Position numbers and translations under genes: made by a program. From positions 1-64,000 of the forward strand of contig JAOLZN010000002.1 in assembly GCA_028343855.1 (NCBI GenBank): a stretch of 64,000 nucleotides of DNA, in the 5' to 3' direction. Shown in pieces: positions 1 to 7,415 of the stretch. The notes below the pieces were generated by a model that had not been told where the DNA came from, searched no databases, and saw only the letters and a program-made list of their open reading frames with translations. The stretch is from Candidatus Nitrosopumilus sp. GTDB lineage: Archaea; Thermoproteota; Nitrososphaeria; Nitrososphaerales; Nitrosopumilaceae. How positions within the stretch are numbered: position 1 is the stretch's first letter; every line of letters begins with the position of its first letter.

Positions 1-16
1 ATATTTTATTTTTAAA

Positions 17-622
17 ATGAATAACCTTGGAACTATAATTGTATTTGTTGGTTTTGGTCTGATTATTGTCTCATTAGTTATTGCTATTTCTGCAGTTCCT
101 TCTGATATTCCTGAATCTGAGACCTTTTTGATATCTTCCCTATTTGACGGACTTTTTGATGATGTTTCTGAACCCTTTCAAATCATGCCTGGAAATGTGA
201 TTTACACCTCTTACAGTACTTATCTTTCTGATGTTTCTTTGCTGTGGGGAATTCAAATAATTGATTATCAAAATGGCGATAAATTATTGATAAATATTTC
301 AAATATTTTTGGTGATTCTTATGGAAAATTTGTTCAATCTGACTCTGTTATATTTGAAAGAATTTTTGTTGAACAATCTGATACCTTAAATTTTGAAATT
401 GAAAATATTGGTAATCAAGATCTCGATTTTGTAATTATGTTTACTGAAGACCCTGAAAATTCTGATATCTTTTTAAATTCTGATTCTTCTACAATGCAAA
501 TGGTTGTACCTTTGATGATATCTGGATTTATGCTAATTCTTGGAATTATAATTATCATAATTGGAATAATTATCATTATGGTTGATCTAAAAAATAATTT
601 TAAAAATAAAAGAAATTACTAA
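17..622 (+). CDS. Hypothetical membrane protein with two terminal TM segments
   Basis: A 201-residue protein that I do not recognise. One hydrophobic segment spans about residues 5-26 and a second, very isoleucine-rich one about 162-190. About 135 polar residues with acidic and serine-rich character lie between them, followed by a short basic tail (KNNFKNKRNY). The most likely topology is a hairpin with the middle domain outside the cell, ending in a cytoplasmic basic tail. The middle contains an Ig/beta-like stretch (residues about 110-145), but I cannot name the fold. The ATG is the first codon available in the window. The gene converges with the OB-fold gene and the two overlap by 4 nt at their stops. 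Function is unknown; the membrane call is firm. Confidence 0.75.
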   Translation: MNNLGTIIVFVGFGLIIVSLVIAISAVPSDIPESETFLISSLFDGLFDDVSEPFQIMPGNVIYTSYSTYLSDVSLLWGIQIIDYQNGDKLLINISNIFGDSYGKFVQSDSVIFERIFVEQSDTLNFEIENIGNQDLDFVIMFTEDPENSDIFLNSDSSTMQMVVPLMISGFMLILGIIIIIIGIIIIMVDLKNNFKNKRNY

Positions 623-933
623 GGGTTTACAACCATCTTACCAAATTTTCCTTTGGTTAAAGATACTTCTCCTCTAAACTCATTTGTGTATCCATTTTCT
701 ATTGCGACTCTATCTCCAACATTTACTGCTTTGATGTCGTCTCCCCACAATGTGAGTTTCATTTGATTTTCTTCGCTTTTGTCTTCGTTAGCTATTGTTG
801 CATCGCAGACTTCTACGGTTCCACCTGCTTTGAGGTTAACTGTTCTTGGATCTGTTTTGCCAATAACTTCTGCTTCAACATTAACATTGCTTTTCATTGT
901 TTTTGCTTGAGCAATTGGTACTGATTCTGACAT
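619..933 (-). CDS. Single-stranded DNA-binding protein, OB fold (RPA/SSB type)
   Basis: A 104-residue single OB-fold protein of the archaeal SSB/RPA-like type, expected to coat single-stranded nucleic acid in replication or repair. The pattern of short beta strands fits: an N-terminal strand (NVNVEAEVIGK), a strand containing the TVEVCDATIAN motif, the LTLWGDDI segment typical of RPA/SSB OB folds (about residues 60-68), and the VGDRVAIENGY strand. There is no zinc finger and no acidic C-terminal tail, so it resembles the short crenarchaeal SSB or one RPA subunit more than full RPA. It is transcribed alone, towards the membrane protein gene on the other strand. The OB-fold assignment is strong; the exact cellular role is inferred. 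Confidence 0.8.
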   Translation of the reverse strand: MSESVPIAQAKTMKSNVNVEAEVIGKTDPRTVNLKAGGTVEVCDATIANEDKSEENQMKLTLWGDDIKAVNVGDRVAIENGYTNEFRGEVSLTKGKFGKMVVNP

Positions 934-1042
934 GTGATTTTCAATACCCTTTTCGATTATAAGCTTTGTTAAATTTTTTCAAAATCATGGATCAATTATT
1001 GGTAATAGTAATTGAGAAATATTGGGATGATTTAGTATTGTT

Positions 1043-1143
1043 GCAGAGGTATCGAAGCCCGGTCAACCGAGAGGGACTCAAGATCTCTAATATAGGAAAT
1101 CCCTTCTCTTAGGAGTTCGTGGGTTCAAATCCCACCCTCTGCA
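1043..1143 (+). tRNA. tRNA-Leu(CAA) with a 16-nt intron
   Basis: The acceptor stem GCAGAGG (1043-1049) pairs with CCTCTGC (1136-1142); the discriminator is A1143 and no CCA is encoded. The T arm is GTGGG-TTCAAAT-CCCAC. The long variable arm around CTC/GAG makes this a class II tRNA. The anticodon stem AGGGA/TCCCT closes a CTCAAGA loop with anticodon CAA at 1079-1081, but 16 extra bases (1083-1098) sit right after position 37, the canonical archaeal intron site. Removing them gives an 85-nt mature tRNA. A TATA-like AAATATT lies about 24 bp upstream. Confidence 0.93.
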
Positions 1144-1177
1144 CTATAATTATTCTAAAAATAATGAGTTCTAAAAA

Positions 1178-1300
1178 TTATGCAACTATTGATTTTACTT
1201 TGCTGACAGAGTGATTTGAAATATTTTTGTGCATTTCAGCCAGATTATCATCTTTGAAAGATAGATTACATCTAAAGCACTTCCAAACTAACTCCGACAT
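1178..1300 (-). CDS. C2H2 zinc-finger microprotein (40 aa)
   Basis: This 40-codon gene lies in what otherwise looks like an empty gap after tRNA-Leu. The protein starts MSELVWKCFRCNLSFKDD and has Cys8-x2-Cys11, twelve residues, then His24-x5-His30, the spacing of a C2H2 zinc finger. The aromatic residue after the second Cys (F15) and the hydrophobic L20 also fit the fold. The ATG at 1300 lies 26 bp from the centre of a good TATA box (CTTTATAAG on this strand), as expected of a leaderless archaeal transcript, which supports the gene being real. A role in nucleic-acid binding is an inference from the fold. Related short zinc-finger proteins occur elsewhere in this window (61754-61915). Confidence 0.7.
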   Translation of the reverse strand: MSELVWKCFRCNLSFKDDNLAEMHKNISNHSVSKVKSIVA

Positions 1301-1321
1301 GCATTAATTAGTCATAAATTG

Positions 1322-1330
1322 CTTATAAAG
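1322..1330 (-). promoter_or_regulatory. TATA box of the zinc-finger microprotein
   Basis: CTTTATAAG read on the minus strand is centred 26 bp upstream of the ATG at 1300, the usual distance between an archaeal TATA box and the transcription start. The transcript would begin at or next to the start codon. Confidence 0.55.
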
Positions 1331-1436
1331 ATATTGCATGATTGATCCTATTTCTTGCGAAACATGATCATTGTTTCTAAAAACCTGTAATTTTTTGATA
1401 CTTTCATTAAATTATCATATTATCTGTCGACTAATA

Positions 1437-1450
1437 CCTTGGATCCAAGG
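1437..1450. other. Perfect 14-bp palindrome CCTTGGATCCAAGG
   Basis: A perfect, relatively G+C-rich inverted repeat in otherwise AT-rich intergenic DNA, 38 bp upstream of the TTG start of the VTT-domain membrane protein gene. It could be a dimeric regulator site over the promoter. There is no second copy to support that, and the zinc-finger microprotein gene is divergent, so the target gene is not certain. Confidence 0.35.
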
Positions 1451-1488
1451 GTTTAGAAACAAAATATCTATAGAATAATTGAATAATA

Positions 1489-2106
1489 TTGGATATTTTT
1501 GAGTTATTTGGAGAATTTTCATATTTTGGAATTTTTCTTGTATTACTTGGAATAAATGCATCTCCTATTTTGATGCCTCCTAGTTGGATTGTTTTAACAT
1601 CGTTTTACCTTCTTGATCCAACTCTAAACATAGTAGTTTTGGCTGTTGTTGGTGCAACAGGGTCTACTATTGGTAGATTTTTCCTAAAAAGAATTAGTGG
1701 ATTATTTAGAAAATTTGTTGGAGAAGAACAAAAATCTAATCTTGATATTATTGGAGATTATTTGAATAAGAAGAAATATGGATATCTAATTGCATCTTTA
1801 CTGTTTGGAGCTACTCCGCTTCCAAGTAATATTTTATTTATTACATATGGTCTAATGCGTGCAAAGAGTATTGGTATCTATGTTGGATTTTGGATTGGTA
1901 GAACTATTTCTTATATTGTTATGATATATTTTGGCAATGCCGTATTGCTACCTTTTATAGAAATATTTGAGGATCGTCTTACAGGAATTCTATTAATTGA
2001 TGGTGTGGGTATTGGATTAATTGTTTTATTTGCATGTATAAATTGGACTGTATTAATAACTCAAAGAAAAATAAAATTTGTTAAACCTAAAATTTGGAGA
2101 TTTTAA
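1489..2106 (+). CDS. VTT/DedA-like integral membrane protein
   Basis: A 205-residue polytopic membrane protein with about five hydrophobic segments (residues about 12-30, 45-65, 95-120, 125-150, 168-190). The central part, with GATGSTIGRFFLKRISG and later LFGATPLPSNILFITYGLMR, resembles the VTT (SNARE-associated/DedA/TMEM64) fold, where a Gly- and Pro-rich re-entrant loop follows a charged amphipathic helix. Members of that superfamily are linked to lipid scrambling or membrane homeostasis. The start is TTG at 1489; no in-frame ATG lies near it. The stop codon abuts the ATG of the following HD gene (TAA-ATG), so the two form an operon. The family call is by overall pattern and only moderate. 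Confidence 0.6.
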   Translation: MDIFELFGEFSYFGIFLVLLGINASPILMPPSWIVLTSFYLLDPTLNIVVLAVVGATGSTIGRFFLKRISGLFRKFVGEEQKSNLDIIGDYLNKKKYGYLIASLLFGATPLPSNILFITYGLMRAKSIGIYVGFWIGRTISYIVMIYFGNAVLLPFIEIFEDRLTGILLIDGVGIGLIVLFACINWTVLITQRKIKFVKPKIWRF

Positions 2107-2727
2107 ATGACTATTCTTGATTCTATTAAAAATGAAGTAATTACAATAATGGATAATGATCCTGCTCATGATTTTGAACATGTCATGAGAGTTTACAACA
2201 ATGCTCAAAAAATTGCAAAAAAAGAAAAAGCTAATCAAAAATTAGTTCTTAGTGCTGCATTACTACATGATATTATTTCATATCCTAAATCAAGTAAACG
2301 TTCTAAATTATCTTCTATAGAAAGTGCAAAAAAATCTAAATCTATTTTAAAAAAATATGATTTTACTATTGAGGAAATTAATATTATTTCAGATGCAATT
2401 GCAGAACATAGTTTTGCTCAAAATAAAATTCCTCAAACTATTGAAGGGAAGATATTACAAGATGCTGATAGGCTTGATGCTTTAGGTGCAATAGGTATTG
2501 CAAGAGTTTTTGCTACTAGCGGTTCACTGAATCGACCTTTTTACAATCTTGATGATCCTTTTTGTAATGCGAGAAATCCTAATGATAATCTATGGGCTGT
2601 TGATCACTTTTTTAATAAATTATTTAAGCTAGAATTTATGATGAACACAAAATCTGGTAAAATTGAAGCTGAAAAAAGAACTAAAATTTTAAAATTATTT
2701 TTAAAACAATTAAAGGCTGAAATTTAA
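2107..2727 (+). CDS. HD-domain phosphohydrolase
   Basis: A 206-residue HD-superfamily metal-dependent phosphohydrolase. The metal ligands are visible: His25 in the HDFEHVMRV motif, the His54-Asp55 doublet in ALLHDI, His at EHSF (about 98), and the DADRLDALGAIGI motif (about residues 119-131) typical of the YedJ/PA-type HD subgroup that acts on nucleotides or other phosphorylated metabolites. The C-terminal NTKSGKIEAEKRTKILKLFL helix is also typical of this subgroup. It is translationally coupled to the upstream VTT-like membrane protein with no intergenic base. The substrate cannot be read from the sequence. It converges with the 103-aa gene downstream, overlapping it by 4 nt. Confidence 0.85.
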   Translation: MTILDSIKNEVITIMDNDPAHDFEHVMRVYNNAQKIAKKEKANQKLVLSAALLHDIISYPKSSKRSKLSSIESAKKSKSILKKYDFTIEEINIISDAIAEHSFAQNKIPQTIEGKILQDADRLDALGAIGIARVFATSGSLNRPFYNLDDPFCNARNPNDNLWAVDHFFNKLFKLEFMMNTKSGKIEAEKRTKILKLFLKQLKAEI

Positions 2728-3035
2728 CCGTAGTCAACATACCTGTCATATCTAGTTTCAATCTCTTTGTTTTCCCCTGAAATTATTTTATCATACTCTT
2801 GTTTTTTTCTAAATTCTATGTATTTGCATATTGCCTCAAAATCTTCATTATTTGGATATGACTCAAAAACTGGTTCAACCATCTTTAGATACTCTAATGT
2901 TTTTTCTCTAAATTCTTCTCTTGTTGGCTTTCTAATCCCTTGCATTCTAAACCAAATTACTGTCCAACTTGCCCCTACAACATGTGGCAATAAGTCAAAA
3001 GCTCTCTGTATTTCAAAACGTTCATCGTTTCTCAT
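2724..3035 (-). CDS. Conserved hypothetical protein downstream of hemB
   Basis: A 103-residue, soluble, largely helical protein with many charged residues and no recognisable catalytic motif. It is rich in Trp, Tyr and Glu/Lys; the segment PTREEFREKTLEYLKMVEPVF looks like a helical pair. It starts 4 nt inside the hemB stop (ATGA overlap), so it is translationally coupled to hemB and probably belongs to the tetrapyrrole operon hemA-hemB. I cannot assign a function; a role tied to heme synthesis would be guesswork from position only. Confidence 0.65.
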   Translation of the reverse strand: MRNDERFEIQRAFDLLPHVVGASWTVIWFRMQGIRKPTREEFREKTLEYLKMVEPVFESYPNNEDFEAICKYIEFRKKQEYDKIISGENKEIETRYDRYVDYG

Positions 3036-4012
3036 GATTCTTGAAGAAATCTTGAGGCTGATTTTGCAAAATATGTCACTATCATATCTGCACCTGCTCT
3101 TTTAATTGAATAAAGAATTTCTAATGTAATGTCTTTTTCATTTACATATCCTAATTGGGATGCAGCTTTCACTAATGCATATTCTCCAGAAACACTATAG
3201 GCAGCTACTGGGATGTTATATTTTCTTCTAGTCTCTGCAATTAAATCCAAATATGATAGTGCTGGTTTTATCATTACAATATCTACTCCCTCCTCAATGT
3301 CTGTTTCTACTTCCATCATTGCTTCTCTGGAATTCGTAAATGGAACTTGGTATGTTTTTCTGTCTCCAAACTTTGGTGCACATTCTGCAGCATCTCTAAA
3401 TGGTGAATAAAAATTTGAACGATGTTTAGCTGAATGTGACATTATTGAAACATCTGTGAACCCTTCATCATCTAGAGCTTTTCTTATTGCTGAAACTTGT
3501 CCATCCATCATTGCTGATGGTGATACGGTGTCAACACCTGCTTTAGCTAGACTGATGGCAATTTTTGAAAGTGTATCTAAACTTGTATCATTATCAATCT
3601 TATCTTCATTAATAATTCCACAATGACCTGTAGATGTAAATTGACATAAACACACATCAGCCATAATTACAATTTTCTCTCCAAATTCTTTTCTAATTTG
3701 AGTAATTGCTTTTTGAACAATTCCGTTATCATCAAATGCTGAACTGCCCTGTTCATCTTTTTTTGTTGGAATTCCAAATAACATGATTGCAGGAATGCCT
3801 AAATTCATAATTGTTTTAACTTCTTCATTTACTTCTTCTAATGGTAATCTTTCAATTTCTGACATTGATTCTACTTTAATTCTTGTTTTAAGATCTTCTT
3901 GAACAAATACAGGACAAATGAAATCCTTTGATGTTAATGTAGTTTCTTGAACTAACTCTCTCATTTTTTCTGATATTCTTAATCTTCTAAGACGTTTTGT
4001 CGGAAATGACAT
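3032..4012 (-). CDS. hemB: Delta-aminolevulinic acid dehydratase (porphobilinogen synthase)
   Basis: HemB condenses two 5-aminolevulinate molecules into porphobilinogen, the second committed step of tetrapyrrole synthesis. At 326 residues it has the standard length. The three-cysteine zinc site DVCLCxxTSTGHCG gives Cys121, Cys123 and Cys131, so this is a Zn-dependent enzyme. The two Schiff-base lysines are seen in SHSAKHRS (Lys196) and MIKPAL (Lys249). The N-terminal RLRRLR segment is typical. It lies 31 bp downstream of hemA on the same strand and overlaps the following 103-aa gene by 4 nt. The assignment is very secure. Confidence 0.97.
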   Translation of the reverse strand: MSFPTKRLRRLRISEKMRELVQETTLTSKDFICPVFVQEDLKTRIKVESMSEIERLPLEEVNEEVKTIMNLGIPAIMLFGIPTKKDEQGSSAFDDNGIVQKAITQIRKEFGEKIVIMADVCLCQFTSTGHCGIINEDKIDNDTSLDTLSKIAISLAKAGVDTVSPSAMMDGQVSAIRKALDDEGFTDVSIMSHSAKHRSNFYSPFRDAAECAPKFGDRKTYQVPFTNSREAMMEVETDIEEGVDIVMIKPALSYLDLIAETRRKYNIPVAAYSVSGEYALVKAASQLGYVNEKDITLEILYSIKRAGADMIVTYFAKSASRFLQES

Positions 4013-4043
4013 GTTTCAAATTAATTTTGGCTAAAATATAATC

Positions 4044-5315
4044 CTAGTCAGTCTGATTTTGTTTTTTATAGTCAAATAGCTTACTTGCCAATTCTACTAC
4101 CTCTGGTTGACCCTGTTCTGATGCCTTTCTAATATTATTCATTGGAGTTGATACAATACTTTCTACCACTGCTTTTGTTAATTCCTCAATAATCTTAATC
4201 TTCTTTTCGTCTTTTTCATCTAACATTTGCAACGCTTTATTCAATTCTTTTTCTCTAAGATTCTCTATGTTTTTGAATACGTCCGTTACAAGTGGTTCTG
4301 CATCTAATCTTTTCATTGAGGCTTCTAATACTGAAACTTCTTCTCTAATTATATTTTCAACGGTTTTTACCTTGTTTAATCTCGCATTCATGTTTTTTTC
4401 AACCATTTCTGCAATTTGATCTAAATTCATTAGTTTGACCCCTCCAATAGTTGCAACTTTTTCATCCACTGTTCTTGGATTTGATAAATCTAATATCATC
4501 ATTCCATTGTTTTTATCTTTCATAGCATCTGTAATTCTTTCTTGTGTTACAAGAAAATATGGTGCAGTTGTTGCAACAAATATTACATCATATTTGTTAA
4601 ATCCTGAAAGAACTTCTTCAAATTTAATTGGGTTTCCACCCATTGTTTCACAAAATGTTTCTGATCTTCCAATAGTCCTACTTGTAACATTAAACGAATA
4701 TCCTCTTCTTTGTAATGATTTTGCAACCAGTGTTGATACTTCTCCTGTTCCAATTAGAAGAATTTCTTTTGTTTTTAATTCATCTATGTTTTCTTCTGCA
4801 AGTTTTACTGCCATTGATCCAACTGAGATTCCTCCTTTACCAATTCCACTAGAATTTCTTATTCTTGTACCCATTCTAATTGCTTTATCAAATAGAGTGT
4901 TGAGGTGTTGTCCTGATGCTTTTGATTCTCTAGCTGATGTAATTGAATTTTTTATTTGACCTAAAATTTGCTCTTCTCCTAATACCATTGAATCTAAACC
5001 GGATGTTAGTTTCAATAAATGGTGTAACGCATCTTGATTTTCTACAAATTCTATATTTTCTTGAAATATTTCTTCATCTAAACCTGCAATACTTGCCCAC
5101 GTTTTCTTAATTTTATCTGAATTATCTGTTTTTGATTTTCCAAATAATTCAATTCTGTTGCAAGTTTGTATTATTACACATTCATCTAATTCTGAATGTT
5201 CTTTGAATTGTTCATATGCATTTTTTACATCTCTGATGGTAAATTTTTCTAAAATATGAATTGGTGAATTACGAAATGTTACACGTGCATTTATGATATT
5301 TTGATTCATTTCCAT
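4044..5315 (-). CDS. hemA: Glutamyl-tRNA reductase
   Basis: HemA reduces glutamyl-tRNA(Glu) to glutamate-1-semialdehyde with NADPH, the first step of the C5 tetrapyrrole pathway. The N-terminal catalytic domain has the nucleophilic Cys52 in TCNRIE. The motif LTSGLDSMVLGEEQILGQIK (about residues 98-117) is diagnostic. The NADPH domain has the Rossmann motif LLIGTGEVST (about 186-195), and a C-terminal helical dimerisation domain follows. At 423 residues it is normal in length. Two nearby ATGs (5315 and 5309) are possible starts; both overlap the end of the upstream precorrin-2 dehydrogenase-like gene, so the genes are coupled. hemB follows after 31 bp. Confidence 0.97.
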   Translation of the reverse strand: MEMNQNIINARVTFRNSPIHILEKFTIRDVKNAYEQFKEHSELDECVIIQTCNRIELFGKSKTDNSDKIKKTWASIAGLDEEIFQENIEFVENQDALHHLLKLTSGLDSMVLGEEQILGQIKNSITSARESKASGQHLNTLFDKAIRMGTRIRNSSGIGKGGISVGSMAVKLAEENIDELKTKEILLIGTGEVSTLVAKSLQRRGYSFNVTSRTIGRSETFCETMGGNPIKFEEVLSGFNKYDVIFVATTAPYFLVTQERITDAMKDKNNGMMILDLSNPRTVDEKVATIGGVKLMNLDQIAEMVEKNMNARLNKVKTVENIIREEVSVLEASMKRLDAEPLVTDVFKNIENLREKELNKALQMLDEKDEKKIKIIEELTKAVVESIVSTPMNNIRKASEQGQPEVVELASKLFDYKKQNQTD

Positions 5316-5959
5316 TTTTTTATTATCTCGATAGCTCGCTTTTCAGCTTTTTTTATCTGACCGTCTTTTATTAACTGATCAATATGGTTGTCAGTCATGA
5401 TACTCTTTAGACACTCTTTTCGTTCAAATTGGATAGGGATGATCTCTTTAGCTAGTTTTCTTGATATTTTTTGAATTTTAATTTGTGCAATATCCTCTTT
5501 AGAAATAATTTTTTTGAGTACTTTTTCAGCTTTCACTTTGATTTTTTTTGACATCACTGGACTTCTTCCCCCTGTAAAAATCGCAATTTGAATCATTTTT
5601 TCAAAATCAATTATTGCTCCATTTGAAAAATCACTGTTATCAGGATTATCTGAACTGTATGCTAATATTTTCTTCATTTTTGCTTGATTAATTATTTTCT
5701 CATTAATTTTTTTATCATTTGTTGTTGCAATTATTATGTCTGGTTTTAATTCTGAAATAAATTTAACATTTTCAATTTTCATTTTTTTCAATTTAATTTG
5801 TTTTGTTTTTATTAATTTTAAAATCTGTGTATTTACAGAATCACTAATCACTACAATTTCACATTTTTCATTTAATAATGATTTTATTCTTTTTTCTGCT
5901 TCATTCCCTCCCCCTGCAACAATAATTTTTTTGTTCTCCAGATTTAGATTAATTATCAT
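5306..5959 (-). CDS. Precorrin-2 dehydrogenase/siroheme synthase N-domain-like protein
   Basis: A 217-residue protein like the N-terminal half of CysG and yeast Met8: the NAD-binding Rossmann start LENKKIIVAGGGNEAEKRIKSLL (about residues 7-29), then TNDKKINEKI and the NSDFSNGAIID-IFTGGRSPVMSKKIK segment that follows the dinucleotide fold in this family. Such enzymes oxidise precorrin-2 to sirohydrochlorin and some also insert iron. It is the first gene of the minus-strand hem block and overlaps hemA by 10 nt. Across a short divergent promoter region lies the fused siroheme decarboxylase, which would use the siroheme product. Whether this enzyme also does the ferrochelatase step is not visible. 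Confidence 0.85.
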   Translation of the reverse strand: MIINLNLENKKIIVAGGGNEAEKRIKSLLNEKCEIVVISDSVNTQILKLIKTKQIKLKKMKIENVKFISELKPDIIIATTNDKKINEKIINQAKMKKILAYSSDNPDNSDFSNGAIIDFEKMIQIAIFTGGRSPVMSKKIKVKAEKVLKKIISKEDIAQIKIQKISRKLAKEIIPIQFERKECLKSIMTDNHIDQLIKDGQIKKAEKRAIEIIKKWK

Positions 5960-6029
5960 CGATCCAAGACACTCCAGTTTCTATTTATGTATTAAAAATC
6001 CCTGTATGAAATACTAGCTACATTTTTAA

Positions 6030-7073
6030 TTGAATTGCAGATTAATTCACTTATTGTCTTCTTTAGATGAATCTGATAAAGAACTTCTAAATGAAATCCA
6101 ATGGACTTTTCCTTTGGTTACTAGGCCCTTTGATGCTATAGCTAAAAAATTTGATACTACTCCTGAAATTATTAAAGAGAAATTAAACAATCTAAAAGAA
6201 ATTGGCGTTTTAAGACAACTTAGTGCTATTTTTGATACTAGAAAATTAGGTTATACCAGTTCCTTAGTTGCAATGGAAATTGAACATGATAAATTAGATT
6301 CTGTGGCAAGTCAAATTAATCGTCATCCCGGAGTAAGTCATAATTATGAACGTGATCACCAGTTTAATCTTTGGTTTACTTTAGCTGTCCCACCTGGCTC
6401 TGATTTGAATGTTGAACTTGAAAAATTTAATGTTCTTCAAGGAATTAAAAAAGTTCGAATGCTTCCAACTTTACAATTATTCAAAATTGGTGTTAAACTT
6501 GACATGGTTGATGATAAAAAACATGACGTTGCACCAACTGAAGAAAAAAAGGAAATTAAAAATATAAAATTTGAGCCAACAGAACAAGATAAGGATTTTA
6601 TCCGTGAATTACAAAAAGATATGGAAATTATTGATGAACCCTTTGTCAATGCGGCAAAAAATCTTGGAATTACTGAGGACGAATTATTTTCAAAAATGAA
6701 ACATTATGAGAGTTTGGGTGTGTTGAGACGATTTGCAGCTATTCTTAGACATAGACAAGTTGGATTTACTGCTAATGGTATGATTGTTTGGAAAGTTCCT
6801 GAAGATCGAATTACATCTGTTGGTGAGACATTGGGTTCATTTCCACAAGTAAGTCATTGTTATGAACGTCCAACTTATGATGATTGGCCATACAATGTAT
6901 TTTCAATGATTCATTGTAAAACTCATGATGAAGCATATGACGTGGCTAAAACTATTCAAAATCAAATTGATGTCAATGAATACAAAATTCTCTTTAGTTC
7001 TCGTGAATTTAAAAAAACTCGGGTTGAATATTTTGTTGAAAATTCATTTAGTTTAGAAGATACTGCTGCTTAA
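6030..7073 (+). CDS. Fused siroheme decarboxylase (AhbA-AhbB/NirDL type)
   Basis: A 347-residue protein made of two tandem Lrp/AsnC-like units (about residues 10-160 and 185-335), each a winged helix plus a ferredoxin-like domain. Each carries the decarboxylase signature: HPGVSHNYERDHQFNLWF in the first half, and FPQVSHCYERPTYDDWPYNVF in the second. AhbA and AhbB are normally separate subunits that turn siroheme into 12,18-didecarboxysiroheme in alternative heme synthesis; here both are in one chain with an acidic/lysine linker. The start is uncertain: TTG at 6030 is used here, but another in-frame TTG at 6054 is possible. It is divergent from the hem genes and overlaps the convergent 112-aa gene by 4 nt. 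Paralogues act in heme d1 synthesis, but no other d1 gene is in view. Confidence 0.85.
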   Translation: MNCRLIHLLSSLDESDKELLNEIQWTFPLVTRPFDAIAKKFDTTPEIIKEKLNNLKEIGVLRQLSAIFDTRKLGYTSSLVAMEIEHDKLDSVASQINRHPGVSHNYERDHQFNLWFTLAVPPGSDLNVELEKFNVLQGIKKVRMLPTLQLFKIGVKLDMVDDKKHDVAPTEEKKEIKNIKFEPTEQDKDFIRELQKDMEIIDEPFVNAAKNLGITEDELFSKMKHYESLGVLRRFAAILRHRQVGFTANGMIVWKVPEDRITSVGETLGSFPQVSHCYERPTYDDWPYNVFSMIHCKTHDEAYDVAKTIQNQIDVNEYKILFSSREFKKTRVEYFVENSFSLEDTAA

Positions 7074-7408
7074 ATTTCATTTTTATCGTGACCTATGACA
7101 TGAATATTGCAAAAATATTGATCATTCATGTTACAATAGTATAGGGAATCTTCTCCACATTCCTTGCATGGTGGTTTTTCATCCTCTATTGATAATTTTG
7201 TATGGTAAATTTTACTTCTACTTGTAATGCCTGAATTTTTATAAATTCTGGTAAAATTTGAATAATATTCTAATTCTTCTGGATTTAGAACTTGCTCATT
7301 CTTGATTTTTTTAATCATTAATTCCCACTTTTTATATTTGCCAATTTTAGCAAGTTTCATTCTTTCAATGACTTCTATAGTTTTTTTAGAATCAATTTGT
7401 TTTTTCAT
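7070..7408 (-). CDS. Small protein with a C-terminal B-box-like zinc motif
   Basis: A 112-residue protein with a lysine-rich helical N-terminal half and a C-terminal cysteine/histidine cluster: CKECG, then YYCNMND-YFCNIHVIGH, giving a Cys-x2-Cys ... Cys-x7-Cys-x2-His-x4-His pattern like B-box or HIT-type zinc fingers. A zinc-binding protein-protein or nucleic-acid contact module is likely. The gene begins 7 bp after the aldo/keto reductase stop on the same strand, so it may be cotranscribed with it. The stop overlaps the end of the convergent siroheme decarboxylase gene. Function is unknown. Confidence 0.65.
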   Translation of the reverse strand: MKKQIDSKKTIEVIERMKLAKIGKYKKWELMIKKIKNEQVLNPEELEYYSNFTRIYKNSGITSRSKIYHTKLSIEDEKPPCKECGEDSLYYCNMNDQYFCNIHVIGHDKNEI

Positions 7409-7415
7409 TTACAAA

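Noticed and set aside
4435..4959. 174-residue plus-strand frame inside hemA
   Set aside because: It lies opposite the conserved HemA coding frame, has no motif and no promoter.
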